Part shown: positions 46,519 to 58,405 of the stretch, one piece after another
Layout of the letters: every line of letters starts with the position of its first letter
Position numbering within the stretch: the first letter of the stretch is position 1
The notes under the pieces: generated by a model
Seen by the model: only the letters and a program-made list of their open reading frames with translations
Told to the model about the DNA's origin: nothing
The model's database searches: none
Position numbers and translations under genes: made by a program
Origin: Flaveria trinervia
Lineage: Eukaryota > Streptophyta > Magnoliopsida > Asterales > Asteraceae
Assembly: GCA_025506515.1 (NCBI GenBank)
Contig: CM046452.1
Span: forward strand, 73,753,115 to 73,817,114
Reading direction: 5' to 3'
DNA: 64,000 nt

Positions 46519-46901
46519 AGGGGATGTTACTAGAAAACCCAATAGGTATAAGAAAACCAAAGAAAATTACAGGAACCACTAACATAATTCATATCTTTTT
46601 GTTCATTTAAATGTTAAAAGGGTTATTTCGGTATTTGGTACATATATGTTGAACATAAATACGAGAATAAAAGAGTTACGTATACGCAATACTATGCTGA
46701 ATGAAAAATTGCTACGTATACGTAACCTATGTGTGAACTATATGTAAAACCACATTACGCTTTTTATTTAAGCACTACCCCTATCTATATACACACATAT
46801 ATATAGAAGGTGGTGATAAATAAATCTATAGATTATGTGACCGGTTTAATTAGTTTTTTTAGTTTTCACATAATTATGTGGTTTTCTTAGAATCACTCCT
46901 C
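46519..46901. mobile_element. MITE-like element, possibly Mutator-type
   Basis: The ends are inverted: AGGGGATGTTACTAGAAAACC on the left and, on the complement of the right end, GAGGAGTGATTCTAAGAAAACC-like text. Flanks TATTTTCAT (46510-46518) and TATTTTTAT (46902-46910) match at 8 of 9 bases, the TSD length of Mutator-like elements. The element is 383 bases and non-coding. A related end is seen near 52272-52300. Confidence 0.45.
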
Positions 46902-47112
46902 TATTTTTATGTGTAAAAGTTTTTTTATTGCGTAATAAATATGTTTAATTTTATTTCTAAATGTATTTAACATTTGATTATATATACATTTTATATATTT
47001 GTTAACATTTGAGTTATGTAGTGTTTAAATAGTTTGAATTTAAAAGAAAAGGAAAAACCGAGTTTAAAGTTGCCTAGTTTAACACGTGTAAAAAAAGTTG
47101 TAACAAATTCGT

Positions 47113-47134
47113 ACATATATACATATATAGATAT

Positions 47135-47200
<66 letters not shown>
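47113..47200. repeat. (TA)n microsatellite
   Basis: A nearly pure TA run with a few interruptions lies in AT-rich intergenic DNA. Tyr/Ile-rich ORFs on both strands here are artefacts. Confidence 0.95.
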
Positions 47201-47347
47201 CAATTTGCAAATCTATACGCTAATTATAGATAAGAAAATACTAGTTTTTATTGTAAAAGGTAAACTTGTATAAAAACGTTATTGTGATATAAACAATAAG
47301 GGGAAGTTTCTTTTAATATATTATAAAAATAATAATTAAGTTTAAAT

Positions 47348-48300
47348 GTCACACTTCACTAGTAGCGGAAACATGAGGATGCGACGGATTGAATCATCAT
47401 AATTCATAACACATTGGGGGGTTTAAGAGAATCATTAAAGGCATTCTTCGTAAATAGGTCACAACATAAACCAACACATATGAACATGTGCCAAGTATGG
47501 TTAATCCCAAAACGTCATATCATAAATGCATGAATACTCCAAAGTTTCATTCAGGAACGAACAAGTATAAACACAAAACAAACCCAAATAAAAATCCAAC
47601 AATTACAATCTAACAAACAAACAAATCCAATAAAAGTCCGAAAGTCCCATAAATTGTCAATTGCTCCCAAAGAAATGGTATTGTCTAAAGTCCACATCCA
47701 GGCACCTAAAATCCACATCCATCCACCTAAGGCTCGTTACCTGAAAAGCATGCTTTAAAAAGTCAACAAACAATGGTGAGTTCACAGGTTATAAGTTCAA
47801 AATAATTTACCGTGTATAACATGTACAAAAAGTTGAATGTAAGTAAAAGTACACAGCAGGCATAGATTTCAACACAAGTTTATGATTAGCCCAAGTCTAA
47901 TTAACCAGATTATATTCACCCAAGGGCACGCACATGCCAAGTAATTCTTAACTAGCATATCGACGATAGGGGTGGGGGCATCAACCCATTAGTACTAATA
48001 ATACATCTCCATGATAGTCTAGTCCAAGTACAAGTACATACTCATGAATGGACATATAGACTCAATCCATGACCCAAACCACACACGATAATTCAAAGTA
48101 ATCTTTAAGACATGAAATAGACCAAGACAATGAGCAAGCTTTCCCCCAAGTAAAATATGTTAAAAAGGGGTCGTGAAACTCTCGAAATAGCACAGTCCAA
48201 AGTTCATAGTATGCAATGCAAGCAACTAAAAGTTCAAATCATAAAAGAATTACTAAAGACCAAAATAACCAATATGGGTGTAATCCTTATAGCCCGGTCC
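47348..48300 (-). repeat. LTR fragment, minus orientation (gypsy-like)
   Basis: It starts TGTCACACTTCACTAGTAGC, followed by GGAAACAT as at the ends of other gypsy LTRs when complemented. AATGGTGAGTTCACAGGTTA (47772) and CAAGCTTTCCCCCAAG (48135) resemble blocks in LTRs A and B. The other end is not recognisable and fades near 48300. Confidence 0.5.
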
Positions 48301-48899
48301 TTAATGCTCATCAAGGTTTTATTTTATGAAACATGGTTTACTAATAGAATAAGTCCAATGTTATATTTAAACTTTAAATCTTGTCATATTTAAGGTTTAC
48401 TTGTCATTTTATATTAATTTATAGATGTGCCATTCGATGCACATCTATTAGTCCATATTCAATTAATTATAGATATTATTAGCTCATCCTTTTAAAAACT
48501 CATTTAAACAATTTTAAATACAAAACTTATCTTTATTTTATTATTAGTTTTAAATCCTTACTTTTAAGATTATCAAACTATTTCAGCTTGTAGAGCTGAT
48601 TGCGTACCAATTTTTTTATAAACTATTTGGAGGTCGAAACGGTAATGCAACATCGTGTAATAGGTATCTCTTGAAAGATAAGACTTTAAATTAAACTTCA
48701 TAAAAAGAATAATCTCAATTAGATAAAATATGAGAAAGATATGACTCGACAAACACAGACCAATCTTCTGCCCGAATTCAACAATTTTGACCTTCAGTTT
48801 TGTATGCCACGTTTGGAAGACCAAACGATGTTGAAACAACACATGACCACTTGGTTTAGTAATAGAAATCGCTAAAATTATTTTTAGATGAAAATTTTT
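48301..48899. other. intergenic DNA, no gene seen
   Basis: AT-rich. A perfect 8-bp inverted repeat AGATGTGC...GCACATCT lies near 48423-48446. A 214-aa minus ORF (48573-49217) overlaps the solo LTR and shows no motif, so I do not call it. Confidence 0.5.
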
Positions 48900-50973
48900 T
48901 GTAACACCCGGATATTTTCTTGAAGCCGACAAAAGATGAAAAAGAAATAAAGTCCAAAGTCGGGGGACCAAACTTGCCAAAACGGGAGAAAATTCAGAAG
49001 AGTAGGGGAATAAGAGGGGAGGGCAGCCCACACCCTCCCCCTCCCCCACACCCACATTCCAAAGGAGAAAAGAGAGAGAAGAGAAGGAAAAAAGGAAGAA
49101 AAAGCTTGGTTCGTGTGGATTCGAGCGTGAAAATCGAAGTGTAGCGGGTCTAATCGAAGCTCTACTCAATTGTGTTGTTTGTGTGAGTTCTAGGACCCCT
49201 CTTTTACCCATTTGCAACTGATTTAGGGCTGGAACACATAGTGAAAACCCGTTTTTAAAATGTGTGTGTTTGACCCGTGTGTATGTGTTTGTGTATGATG
49301 CGAGTAATGTATGATTTCGGGCTTGTGTGTACTTGTATGGTGTTGTGGTATGCAGTCCTAAGGTTTAAGATGGTTGATTTGGGATTAGAATGGGTTTGGA
49401 AGAGCTTGGAGGTCAAAAATGGCAGATTGGGTTTGGGGTGAACTGCATTCTACATTAGCTAGGGCTAGGCGACCGAATGGAGGCCATACGGCCGAATGAG
49501 GTGCGATTGAGGTTCATTCGCACGATCGAAGGCCAGTCGCATGCAGATTCATGCGACTGAGGGTCCATTCGCATAAGTGCCTATCCGCATTAGTGCCCAT
49601 CCGCATTAGTGTCCATTCGCATGGATGTTCATTCGCATAGGTGTTCATCCACATAGGTCAATTCGCATGGATGTTCATTCGCATAGGTGTTCATCCGCAT
49701 TGGTCCATTTTCATGATGTTCAGTCGCCTGGAGGCCATGCGACTGAAGGGTGCCCATATGCCCAAGTAGGGCTGGTGTACACGGGGGAAAACGTAGTTTA
49801 TGTACTCACTTTTAAGGGAAAGTGCAGATGTAAGTTTTGACGTAGAAGTTTCCCATGAGTTCATGTAAGATAACTGTTGGGACCTTAGAGGTTATGTTGG
49901 GCATGATGATGATGTATGATGTTGTATGGTTATGCATGGTGTATGTTATGATGTATGATGATGCTCGGTTTGTGATGAGGACTGTGTGTGATGATGTTCC
50001 TTATTATGTATGTTTATCTTTCCCGTGACTTTACGTTGAATGTTAATGAATGAAATGAAAGTATTATGTGACGTAAAGTGAAAGATAATGAAAAGAGGAA
50101 CATGATGAATGAATGCATGCATTAATGAACGAATGAATGTAAGAAAGGCTTGCAAGCAAATGTATGGAGGTGCACACCCAATGAAGGGTGTTAGCTCAAT
50201 GGTGTGCGGGTTAGCTACCCCTTAAGGATGCACACTAGGGTCCAATCTTTGTGATTGACCGTATGTATGGGATCCTTGCCGCTTGCCCTAGGTGCTGGAG
50301 TCAGCTTCGTACATAATGTTTGAGGTCTATGAAAGACCTCAGGCCCAATTACCAGCTTCGTGCACAATGTTCGGGGTATAGCATATGGCATTAATCCGGA
50401 ATGAAAGAGAAAAGGGAAGTGGTGAATGTACTTACCCTAGGTACTGGAGTCAGCTCCATGCCCAATGTTCGAGGTCTATGAAAGACCTTAGGCCCACTTA
50501 CCCGCTTCGTGCACAATGTTTTGGGTAATGTACATGTCATCGAAAGTAATGAACGTACGAATGAAAGAACAAAAGTATAAACAATTAATGCAGATAATAA
50601 TGGCATTATCTATGTGTATGTATGATGTATGATCGTATGAAAGTAAAGAACGGTTTTAATGAAAGAAAAGTATGTTTTAATATAAAACTAGAACTCACTC
50701 AGCAATGCTGACTTTTATGTGTTTCCAGTTGGCAAGTAATGATTGCTGAGGATGGCACGGGGCGGCTGCTCAGCACTTTTGGATGGCATTCATTTTCATA
50801 ATGCTTTTGTGATGTAATGCAACATGTATTTTGTAACTTGATAACGATGTATTATTTTGCAAAAGCCTCGTTTAAATGTTTCCACTACGACGTTTTTATG
50901 TAAGATGATGAAATTATATGTTTTATGTGCGATGATCGACCAGCTGTAAGCGTCCCGGGAACGGGGCCTTACA
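48900..50973 (+). mobile_element. solo LTR 3 of the outer-gypsy family, TSD TTTTT
   Basis: It runs TGTAACACCC to CTTACA, 2074 bases, flanked by TTTTT at 48895-48899 and 50974-50978. It contains a CATTCGCA array (49515-49750), the AGAACTCACTCAGC block (50690) and the terminal hairpin (50945-50973), identical there to the outer gypsy LTR end. The TATA position has decayed to AATAAGAG. Confidence 0.9.
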
Positions 50974-50978
50974 TTTTT

Positions 50979-52753
50979 ACCCATTTGTACTTATTATGAC
51001 TAAGTTATTACCTGTACAAAATGTGTTATTTTTCTAATAGGAAACTGTCCTATTCATTTGTCTTGATTTTTTTGCATCCCAAACCTCTATGTTTGACCCT
51101 TATTGACCCGAGTACTTAAAGAATGATTAGTCCATGTTTAAATTGACAATACCTTGAATCAAACACTTGAATTACTCTAATTTTCAGTCCTAAAACAGTT
51201 AGTTAGGTTTTAGTCTTCCGATTCATAGTATTAATAATCAATACAAAGTTTTGATTATCAAACACGTCTATCCATTTAATAAACATAATTAAAGATTTCA
51301 ATAATCTTTTATAAGACAAAGATGTTCATTTTGATCAAGTCACACAAGATTACAACCCAATTTTGATAGATTCAAGAATATGAAAAGACAAAAAATTAGG
51401 GTTTTACAAGTTAAAAAGTCCAACATCCGTAACCCTACATCTTCACGATCCAACGCTCCAAATAGAGAATACAAGAATATTAGATTTTGATTTTGTGTTT
51501 AAATGATGAATATCATCAATATCAAGATAGAACAATAAATAAAATCATCAAAAAATGATTTTTCTTACCGGAAGATTAGAAAATGAACAAGGTATGAACA
51601 TGATCTTGAATATTTTGATTATTTCAAAAATCAATAGAATGATGGAATGATGTTGATTTTTGATGAAGGTGATGAATACCAAGAAGGAATTGGGTTGTGA
51701 TGGCTAGGGTTTACAACTTGAGAGTGACTTGGAGAGAAAGTTTTGTAAAAGTTAGGATACAAACAGGAATTCCCCCTTGTCTTTAGATCTTGATCACAAC
51801 AAGGGAGGGGTAAGGGCCTTCGGGTCCTTGGCCCGTCTCATCCAATCTGTCGTCTCAAATCGTGTCTCGTCTAATTTTTACGTTTTAAATTCTGCACGCT
51901 AAATTAATTCCAACAAACTATTATATTCCCTATAAATTGAATAATTTATATTTTTGAACTAATTTAACTTTATTAGTAGACTTTAGGCAAAGTTTACAAA
52001 TGTATGGTTTTGTTGGGTTTTAACATAAATTTTAGCATTTCATTTATTGAAAATCCTTATTACACTCAATGCACATTGAAACGAACAATCAATTAAGACC
52101 AAACCCAAATCAGTCAAAAGTCAAATGTCAACACACCAGTTTTGATGACGAATGCCACATGAAAAGATATCTTTATCCTTTGAAATTAAAAAAATAGGTT
52201 ACTCGTATGGCAAAATGTGATTTGTTGAATGAGTTAATTAGTTTGTATAATTTGGGGTGGTTTACAAATGAACCGACTTAAAGGAATTCTAAGAAAACCA
52301 TTTAGTTTTGAGAAAACTAAAAAACCAAATCTAACTATTTATAATTTTTTATTATATATGTTTAATTATTTTTTTAAGGGATGTTTTAGTAATTTGATGT
52401 ATAAAATATTTCTAGTAAATATTCAATTTTGACTAAAATCTCGTATTTTCCCTAATTGAATAAATAAGTTTACAGAGTTTTTAAAGAAACTAATTCATCA
52501 AACAATTAGATTCTTGAACAAATCGATTTCTTATAATGTGAAGAAATCATATAAGAGAAAGTTAAAATCGAGGATGTCATGAAATAATTGAGGTCAAAGG
52601 TTAGCAAGAAAGAGAATGTAATAAAGCCAAGGTCAAAGGTGATGATCGGTGATGAAATCAAGTTAAAGGCAAATGAAAGGTGGAAGATGAAACAACTAAA
52701 TCAATGATATCAAGTCTTCAATTGGGTTACGTATGCATAACATAGTGCTTCAT
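50979..52753. other. AT-rich intergenic DNA, no gene seen
   Basis: There is no convincing ORF. A segment at about 51560-51900 (TTACCGGAAGATTAG, GCTAGGGTTTACAACTTGAG, GGGCCTTCGGGTCC) looks like part of a decayed LTR or leader, but has no boundaries. Text at 52272-52400 resembles one end of the MITE at 46519. Confidence 0.45.
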
Positions 52754-55224
52754 TGTAACACCTCGAATTTTTATTTAAACGAAAGGAAAAGAAAAGTAAA
52801 TAGAAAAAAAAGATAATGAGCACAAGTGGAGGGGGATAAAGTGTACAAAGTACAAAAGCTTTTTATTTTAAGGTTTAAAGGGGCATGGTCGCCCATCCCT
52901 TCTTCATTATCTTCATTCGGCTGAAAGGAAGAAAGAAGAAAGAGAAAGCTCTCGGTTCTAGAGAGAGAAAGAGGAAGAAGCAGCTGCAAAGGTGAGTTTT
53001 CTCTTATATGAGCTCGGTTGCAACTGGGTTTCGAGTTCTTGACCGAAGTTCTTGGTGTTTAGTGTTTGTTTTCGGGAGTTAAGAGCTGAATTGAAGGTGG
53101 GTCTCGAACTTGAAGGGTGTTGCTCAAAGGCTGCTCAAGGTGAGTTTGTAGAACCCCTCTTTACTGATTTTCAACGTTTTGGGGGCTATTATGCATACAA
53201 AGTAAACATTCTGAAAGTAACCGTGGGTCTACAGCTTTGTGTTCGAAATGATGTATGTATGTATGTATGATTTAGAGTTGATTATGGGTTAGTGTTGATG
53301 TTTAGCAGGTTTAGGTGCCCCTGGTATGTTAGATCTGTGCTTAGGTAGTGATAGAATGATAATCGGGTGATATTTGTAGCATAGAAAACATTTCAGAATG
53401 TTTTGATGCGCCCAAGAGTGGGCCATGCGCCTAAACAGTGGCCCATGCGCCCAGCATGAGTGGCCATGCGCCTAAGTGTTGATCATGCGCCTAAATAGTG
53501 GCCCATGCGCCCAGCATGTTGGCCAAACGTCTAAGTGTTGGCCATGCGCCCGAGTGGGCCATGCACCTAAATAGTGCCCATGCGCCCAAGTGTCAAAACG
53601 GCTAAGTGTCGTTGATGCGCTTGAACAGGTGCCATGCGCTTGAACAGGTGCCATGCGCCTGCATAGTGGCAAAACGCCTGAACAGGGCAGAAGCGCCCAA
53701 ATAGTGCTCATGCGCGCAGACTGCTTTACATTTAGAAATTTTTATGCTCATGCGCCTAAAAGGTCCCATGCGCCCAATTTGGACTTAGGATTTTCTAAGT
53801 GGTTTTAAGGGGTAAAATAGGGAGATAGGCCTAGTTATGATGTGATGGCTTATGTCAGATGTGTGTTATGTATGTATGATGATGCCTGCATGGTGATGGT
53901 GTATGTTCACGATTATGTTATGTTCCCTATTATGTATGTATGTCTTCCCTTGGCTTTGCGTTGAACATTAATGAATGTAATGAACGTATTATGTAACGTA
54001 AAGTGGAAGATAATGAAAAAAGGAACGTAATGAATGAATGCAAGTATTAATGAATGAAAACGCGAGAGACTTGCAAGTGAAGTGTAGTGAAGTGCATGAC
54101 TCTAAATGCCTTAAGCTCTACCGCGTGAGGTTCAGCTAATCCTAAAGTGTGCACGCAATGGTTCTAGTCTTTGTGGCTGACCTTCGTGATGTACCCATTT
54201 CGATGGGGGTGTAGTACCCATGTTGATGGGGGTGTAGTACCCATGTTGATAGGGGTGATGTACTCATTTCCATGGGGATGTAGTTACCCATAATGTTAGG
54301 GGTGAAATATATGATGGTTACCCGAGTTACGCATAACTTCGGGGGTGTAGCATAAAGCCAAGCTTATGTATGAGGTGAGCAACCATGTTGTTGCAACAGA
54401 CTCGGATAGCGTGCAATCGTTGAGATTGCCTATGAGGTGAGCGACTCTGTGTCGCAACAGACTCGATAGAGGTCCTTGTCGCGTACTCCGGTACTGTGTC
54501 AGTCTTCGGATATGAGTCGGGGGTTTGTGTACAGATCCCGGCACAGTATCCATCTTCGGACATGAGTCGGGAGTATGGCGTGAGTGGATGAAGGAGAAAG
54601 ATAATGATGTAAAGAACGAACGTATGAAATGAACGTTAATGAATTATCATAATAATGTACGATACAGACCCTTGTCATTCGGCCTTAGTAATCGTGGCTG
54701 AGCGCCACGAAGAGGGTAAAGTCTGACCGGATCTAGAGAGAGAAGTGAAAGATAATGGAATACGTTGAATAATCGAAGGTTAACGAACATAATGATGAAG
54801 ATAATAACGATATTATCTATGTGTACGTATGATGTATGATCACGAACGAATGTAAAGTGTTGTATGATCTTGAAAGAAAGTAAAAGAGCGGTTTTAACGA
54901 AAGAAAATGTATTTTATTATAAAAACTAGAACTCATTCAGAGTCGCTGACTTTTGTATGCATGATAGTTGGCAGGTATTTTGTTGATGTTGAGGAGTTGC
55001 AGGCATGGATGCATAAGCTACTAGGAGCATTTCGAGGCTGGCATTCGTATTTTGACATGTCTTTGTATTTTGAGATGAAAACAAATGTTGTAAATGAATG
55101 AAATGACATGTTTTTAGTTATTAATGAAAGTTTTAAATTCCGCTGCAAAATAAATGTACATTTTATAATGTTTTATGTGCGATGAATGACCAAGTATGAG
55201 GTACCCGGGAACGGGGGCGTTACT
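52754..55224 (+). mobile_element. solo LTR 4, the CATGCGCC subtype, TSD TTCAT
   Basis: It runs TGTAACACCT to GCGTTACT (last base changed), 2471 bases, flanked by TTCAT at 52749-52753 and 55225-55229. It is the closest match to the outer gypsy 3' LTR: the same CATGCGCC array (53405-53775), TATGAGGTGAGCGACTC near 54430 and TTGGCAGGTA near 54967. It shows the sequence missing from the split LTR (about 53820-54420). Confidence 0.9.
53405..53775 (+). repeat. CATGCGCC motif array in solo LTR 4
   Basis: About 18 copies of CATGCGCC and variants (AAACGCC, ATGCGCTTGAACAGG, AAGCGCCC) occur with TAAATAGTGGC and TAAGTGTTG between them. It has the same position and type as 12161-12614. Confidence 0.8.
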
Positions 55225-55239
55225 TTCATAAGTGTGTGA

Positions 55240-55380
55240 CACATTGTTATACATATGTAACACAATGTTATATATACGTAGCATAGTGTTACATATTGAA
55301 ATTGATCATTGTTTAACATGATTACATATATGTTACATATTGAAATGATCATTGTTTAACGTGATTATATATATGTAACT
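55240..55380. repeat. short AT-rich tandem repeat
   Basis: ACATATTGAAATTGATCAT followed by GTTTAACATGATTA occurs twice at about 45-base spacing (55292 and 55337). It is preceded by ACACAATGTTATA-type repeats. Confidence 0.7.
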
Positions 55381-55901
55381 AAACTACCGTTTATTCATTT
55401 GTTTTATTTCATTGATATTCGGTTCTTCCAATATACAATATTAGTATAAGTTAGTATTAATTTGCTATAAAAATGATGCTGAATAGAAGATACTGTTAGA
55501 GATTTAAGTGTTAATTGAGAGAAAGGCAAGAATGTGAGTGGTTTTGAGGGTTTAATTAATTAAATGAAAGTTTTCATATAACTAATACATATGTTTGCCT
55601 ATTATACCTTTAAGAACTTATATATAAATCCTTTAAACCAAATTTATTTACAATCACACCATTGATTACATAAATCAGTGATGAATAAATGATTTTTTTT
55701 GGTTTTTTTCATAAAATATATTTTTCTTAGGAACCTGCATGTATATGTAAATTGGTCCCTAGGCTTCATACTAAAAAACAATCAATAATATTTATTTTAG
55801 TAATTTGTAATTAGATGTAAACTTAAAAAGACCTTTCAAGTGTGATGCAATATTATTAGAAATTACTGTTGAAACGACTCTTTTAGTCGTGGTTTTTTAA
55901 T
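55381..55901. other. AT-rich intergenic DNA, no gene seen
   Basis: No ORF, RNA gene or element boundary is recognisable apart from a small palindrome CGACTCTTTTAGTCG at 55875. Confidence 0.5.
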
Positions 55902-56410
55902 TCTATTATTTTAATAAAATATTAACTAAGCAAGACACGTGGTAACATCGTTTTTCTTCTCATCAAAATATTTTGCTTCTTTCTTCTATTAAATGATTAC
56001 ATCAATTACTTATAATATTATTTATTTTTAATTAAAATTAGTATTTTAAAATTTAAAAAATGATGTTTTTATTAACATTTTTTGTAAAAAAAATATTTTT
56101 TTTATGAAATGAAAAATGTTCTAAGACATCAAATAATATGAAAGTTTCTAAAATTAATTTTTTTTAAAGTAGAACTTTTATAAATAAAAATTAATCAAAA
56201 CTAGGAATTATAATAAAGAAAATTTTAAAACGGTTTATATTGAAACAAACAGTTTAACTTTTTATTTTTTTTGAAAAATACAAAAAAGTTTAATAATAAA
56301 AGTAAAATTATAGTATTTACTCATACATAATTTCTATCATATCTTATCTTAAATTATCGTTTTATAATTAATAAAATTTTATTTTATTTTATATATTGTT
56401 TATTTAACGC
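55902..56410 (+). mobile_element. Helitron fragment, 3' end lost
   Basis: TCTATTATTTTAATAAAAT followed by an ACACGTGGTAAC word resembles the 5' end of the Helitron at 62585. The AT-rich body ends near TATTTAACGCTTGTTATAG, where related copies have the GTGTAATACAC hairpin. No CTAG terminus is seen before the SINE-like sequence. Confidence 0.4.
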
Positions 56411-56695
56411 TTGTTATAGCCAATAAGTCATAAATCAGCTGGTTTAGTAAGAGACACCTTATGACTTTTCAAAAGGAGGTCATAGGTTGGAGTCTAACTA
56501 GATGTAATATGCTTCTAGTGGGCTAAGGGTTTTGCCACAATATAGGTGGTGGGTTTTCCTTGGAATGGTAGACGAACCAGATCACCAGTGCTCTCTGTGT
56601 TCGCAGGCGTGGGTGATCTTTCACTAATAGGTTTACCCGGGTGACCGGACTTAAAAATTATTCGTTAGTCGTTAACAAAAAATATATTGTATATA
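56411..56695 (+). mobile_element. probable tRNA-derived SINE
   Basis: TGGTTTAGTAAGAG resembles an RNA polymerase III A box. AGGTTGGAGTCTAAC about 40 bases later resembles a B box (GGTTCGANTCC). The rest ends with GGTTTACCCGGGTGACCGG and a short A/T tail. It is non-coding. The boundaries are approximate and the call depends on the two boxes. Confidence 0.4.
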
Positions 56696-58379
56696 CTTTA
56701 AAAACCAAAGAGCATAGCAATAAAGCATTTGGTACAAGTCAGTTATGTGCATTGACTTTTTAATGATCTTTACTCTCCATCTTCCAGAGAAAGTCACGGC
56801 CATTGCCATAGGCTTTCTCGCTCTCATCCAATTTCAAGTTTGTGTAGTTTATATCAGCATGACTGCAGCCAAGGGCTGCTTCAGGGAAGCTCAACGGCTT
56901 TGTGGAGGGTTAAAGACAGCGTCGGCGGTCATTGCCTCGGCTTGCCACGTGGAAGAAAGATGAAGATGTAGCACTGAAGATTCTATAGCCAATCGAGTGC
57001 CAGGTGAGACGATGTTCTTACATGTTTCTACCTTCTTTTTATACATCTTGATTATTAATTTATAAGGAAAAAATAAAATTAGAAAAAACAGAGTCTCGTG
57101 ATTAACCGGGGAAAACAGTAAGGTGGTAATGAGAGTGGTGTTAGTTGTTTGTGGAGGTGATGGTGGTGGTGGTGGTTGTGGTGGCGGAGCACGGTGGCGG
57201 GGAGGGAAGGAAAGTGAGAGGCGGTGGTGGAATATAAATCTTTCTTTCCCTCACTTTTTACCGATTTCTTATAGTTGTCTTTTTAAAATTTTGTGGTATT
57301 TTTAATATTTTAGATCAATTTTGCACTATCCATCTTTTTACTCTAGAAAAGACAAAAGTTCTCCGCAAAACACATCTAAATTTTTGGTTAATTTGGTTTT
57401 TTCCCGGTATTTTTGCTTCATTTATGTTTGAGGTATGAGACATAAAATATAGGACATATGTGTAGTGGTGAAGTTGACTTTTAAGTGTTTTCTATTTACT
57501 AAGATCAAATCATCACTTCAAACATCAACTTGGTCATGATATATCTATTTATAGATATGCTTAAAAGTTGGTTACAACCCATAGAATTACCAAAATGACT
57601 ATATTGTTAGATCACACAGTGAATTGTCTGTTTTTCATTTCATACCAACTAAGTATTGTTTCAAACCAAAGCAACTTGGATGCTTTAACGGTTCAGTCCA
57701 ATTTTAAACGTTAGACAAGTCATCTAATCATTATTAATTTTATAACCATTGGTATGAGTTCGACCAAAATTTTCTTCAAAAGCTGTTGAACCACATTGTG
57801 AGTGTGATCACCCTTGCTAAGTAGCATAAATCATTCAAAATCTATTGTTTTAAGTGTTTTCATTTATATTTATCTTTAAAAGCAACTGCATTTTTGTGCA
57901 AGTGGCTCTAACAACTATATGGTATGCTTATCTTTTGTTGGTGGAAATCTTTTTTATGCTCTTCCGTTTGTTTGATTATGCAGGTTTCTTGAAGTGAAAC
58001 TAGATGGGAGAATGTCTTTGATAAAATTTGATGACGAATTGGTTTCTTAATCTAATGTTAAGGTGGATCTGGATGTCAGATTGAAAAGAATTAACGTTGA
58101 ACCTTAGCTTTCAACTCCCTATAGTCGAATTAAGCATTTATACGTAGTGGATGTGATTTATGTGTTACTGTTTAAACCGTAGCTATGATTGTTCATATGT
58201 TTTTTTTAGTTTCTCCATATAATTATTATTATACATCATTCATTTTCAACTGCTAATGCATGCACATTCGGTAACTTCGAATGCCAAGTCTCTATAATCT
58301 ACCTCACTATCCACCACAATTATTATCCAATTGCCTCAAACAATCAAACTGCAACACTCCAACACTCCGTCACAACCTA
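56696..58379 (+). other. region with possible gene fragments upstream of a Helitron terminus
   Basis: A 72-aa ORF at 56745-56963 (VTAIAIGFLALIQF) is GC-richer than its surroundings. A GGTGGTGGTGG-rich block follows at 57140-57200. Near 57983 a TTATGCAG acceptor-like site precedes open sequence (LEVKLDGRMSLIKFDDELVS). None is a recognisable protein. They may be fragments carried by the Helitron ending at 58405. Confidence 0.3.
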
Positions 58380-58405
58380 CCGCAAAGCGCGGTTCGTTTA
58401 CCTAG
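58380..58405 (+). mobile_element. Helitron 3' terminus
   Basis: An ACCGC/GCGGT hairpin (58379-58393) precedes CTAG at 58402-58405 by nine bases, and a T follows. This is the canonical Helitron 3' end. The 5' end was not found with confidence. Confidence 0.6.

Noticed and set aside
47034..47273. Lys-rich then Ile/Tyr-rich ORF
   Set aside because: Mostly (TA)n repeat with no motif or promoter.
48573..49217. 214-aa ORF on the minus strand
   Set aside because: It crosses the boundary of a solo LTR, has no recognisable domain, and lies antisense to LTR leader sequence.
57123..57305. Gly-rich ORF
   Set aside because: A GGT repeat with a short random extension; no homology recognised.
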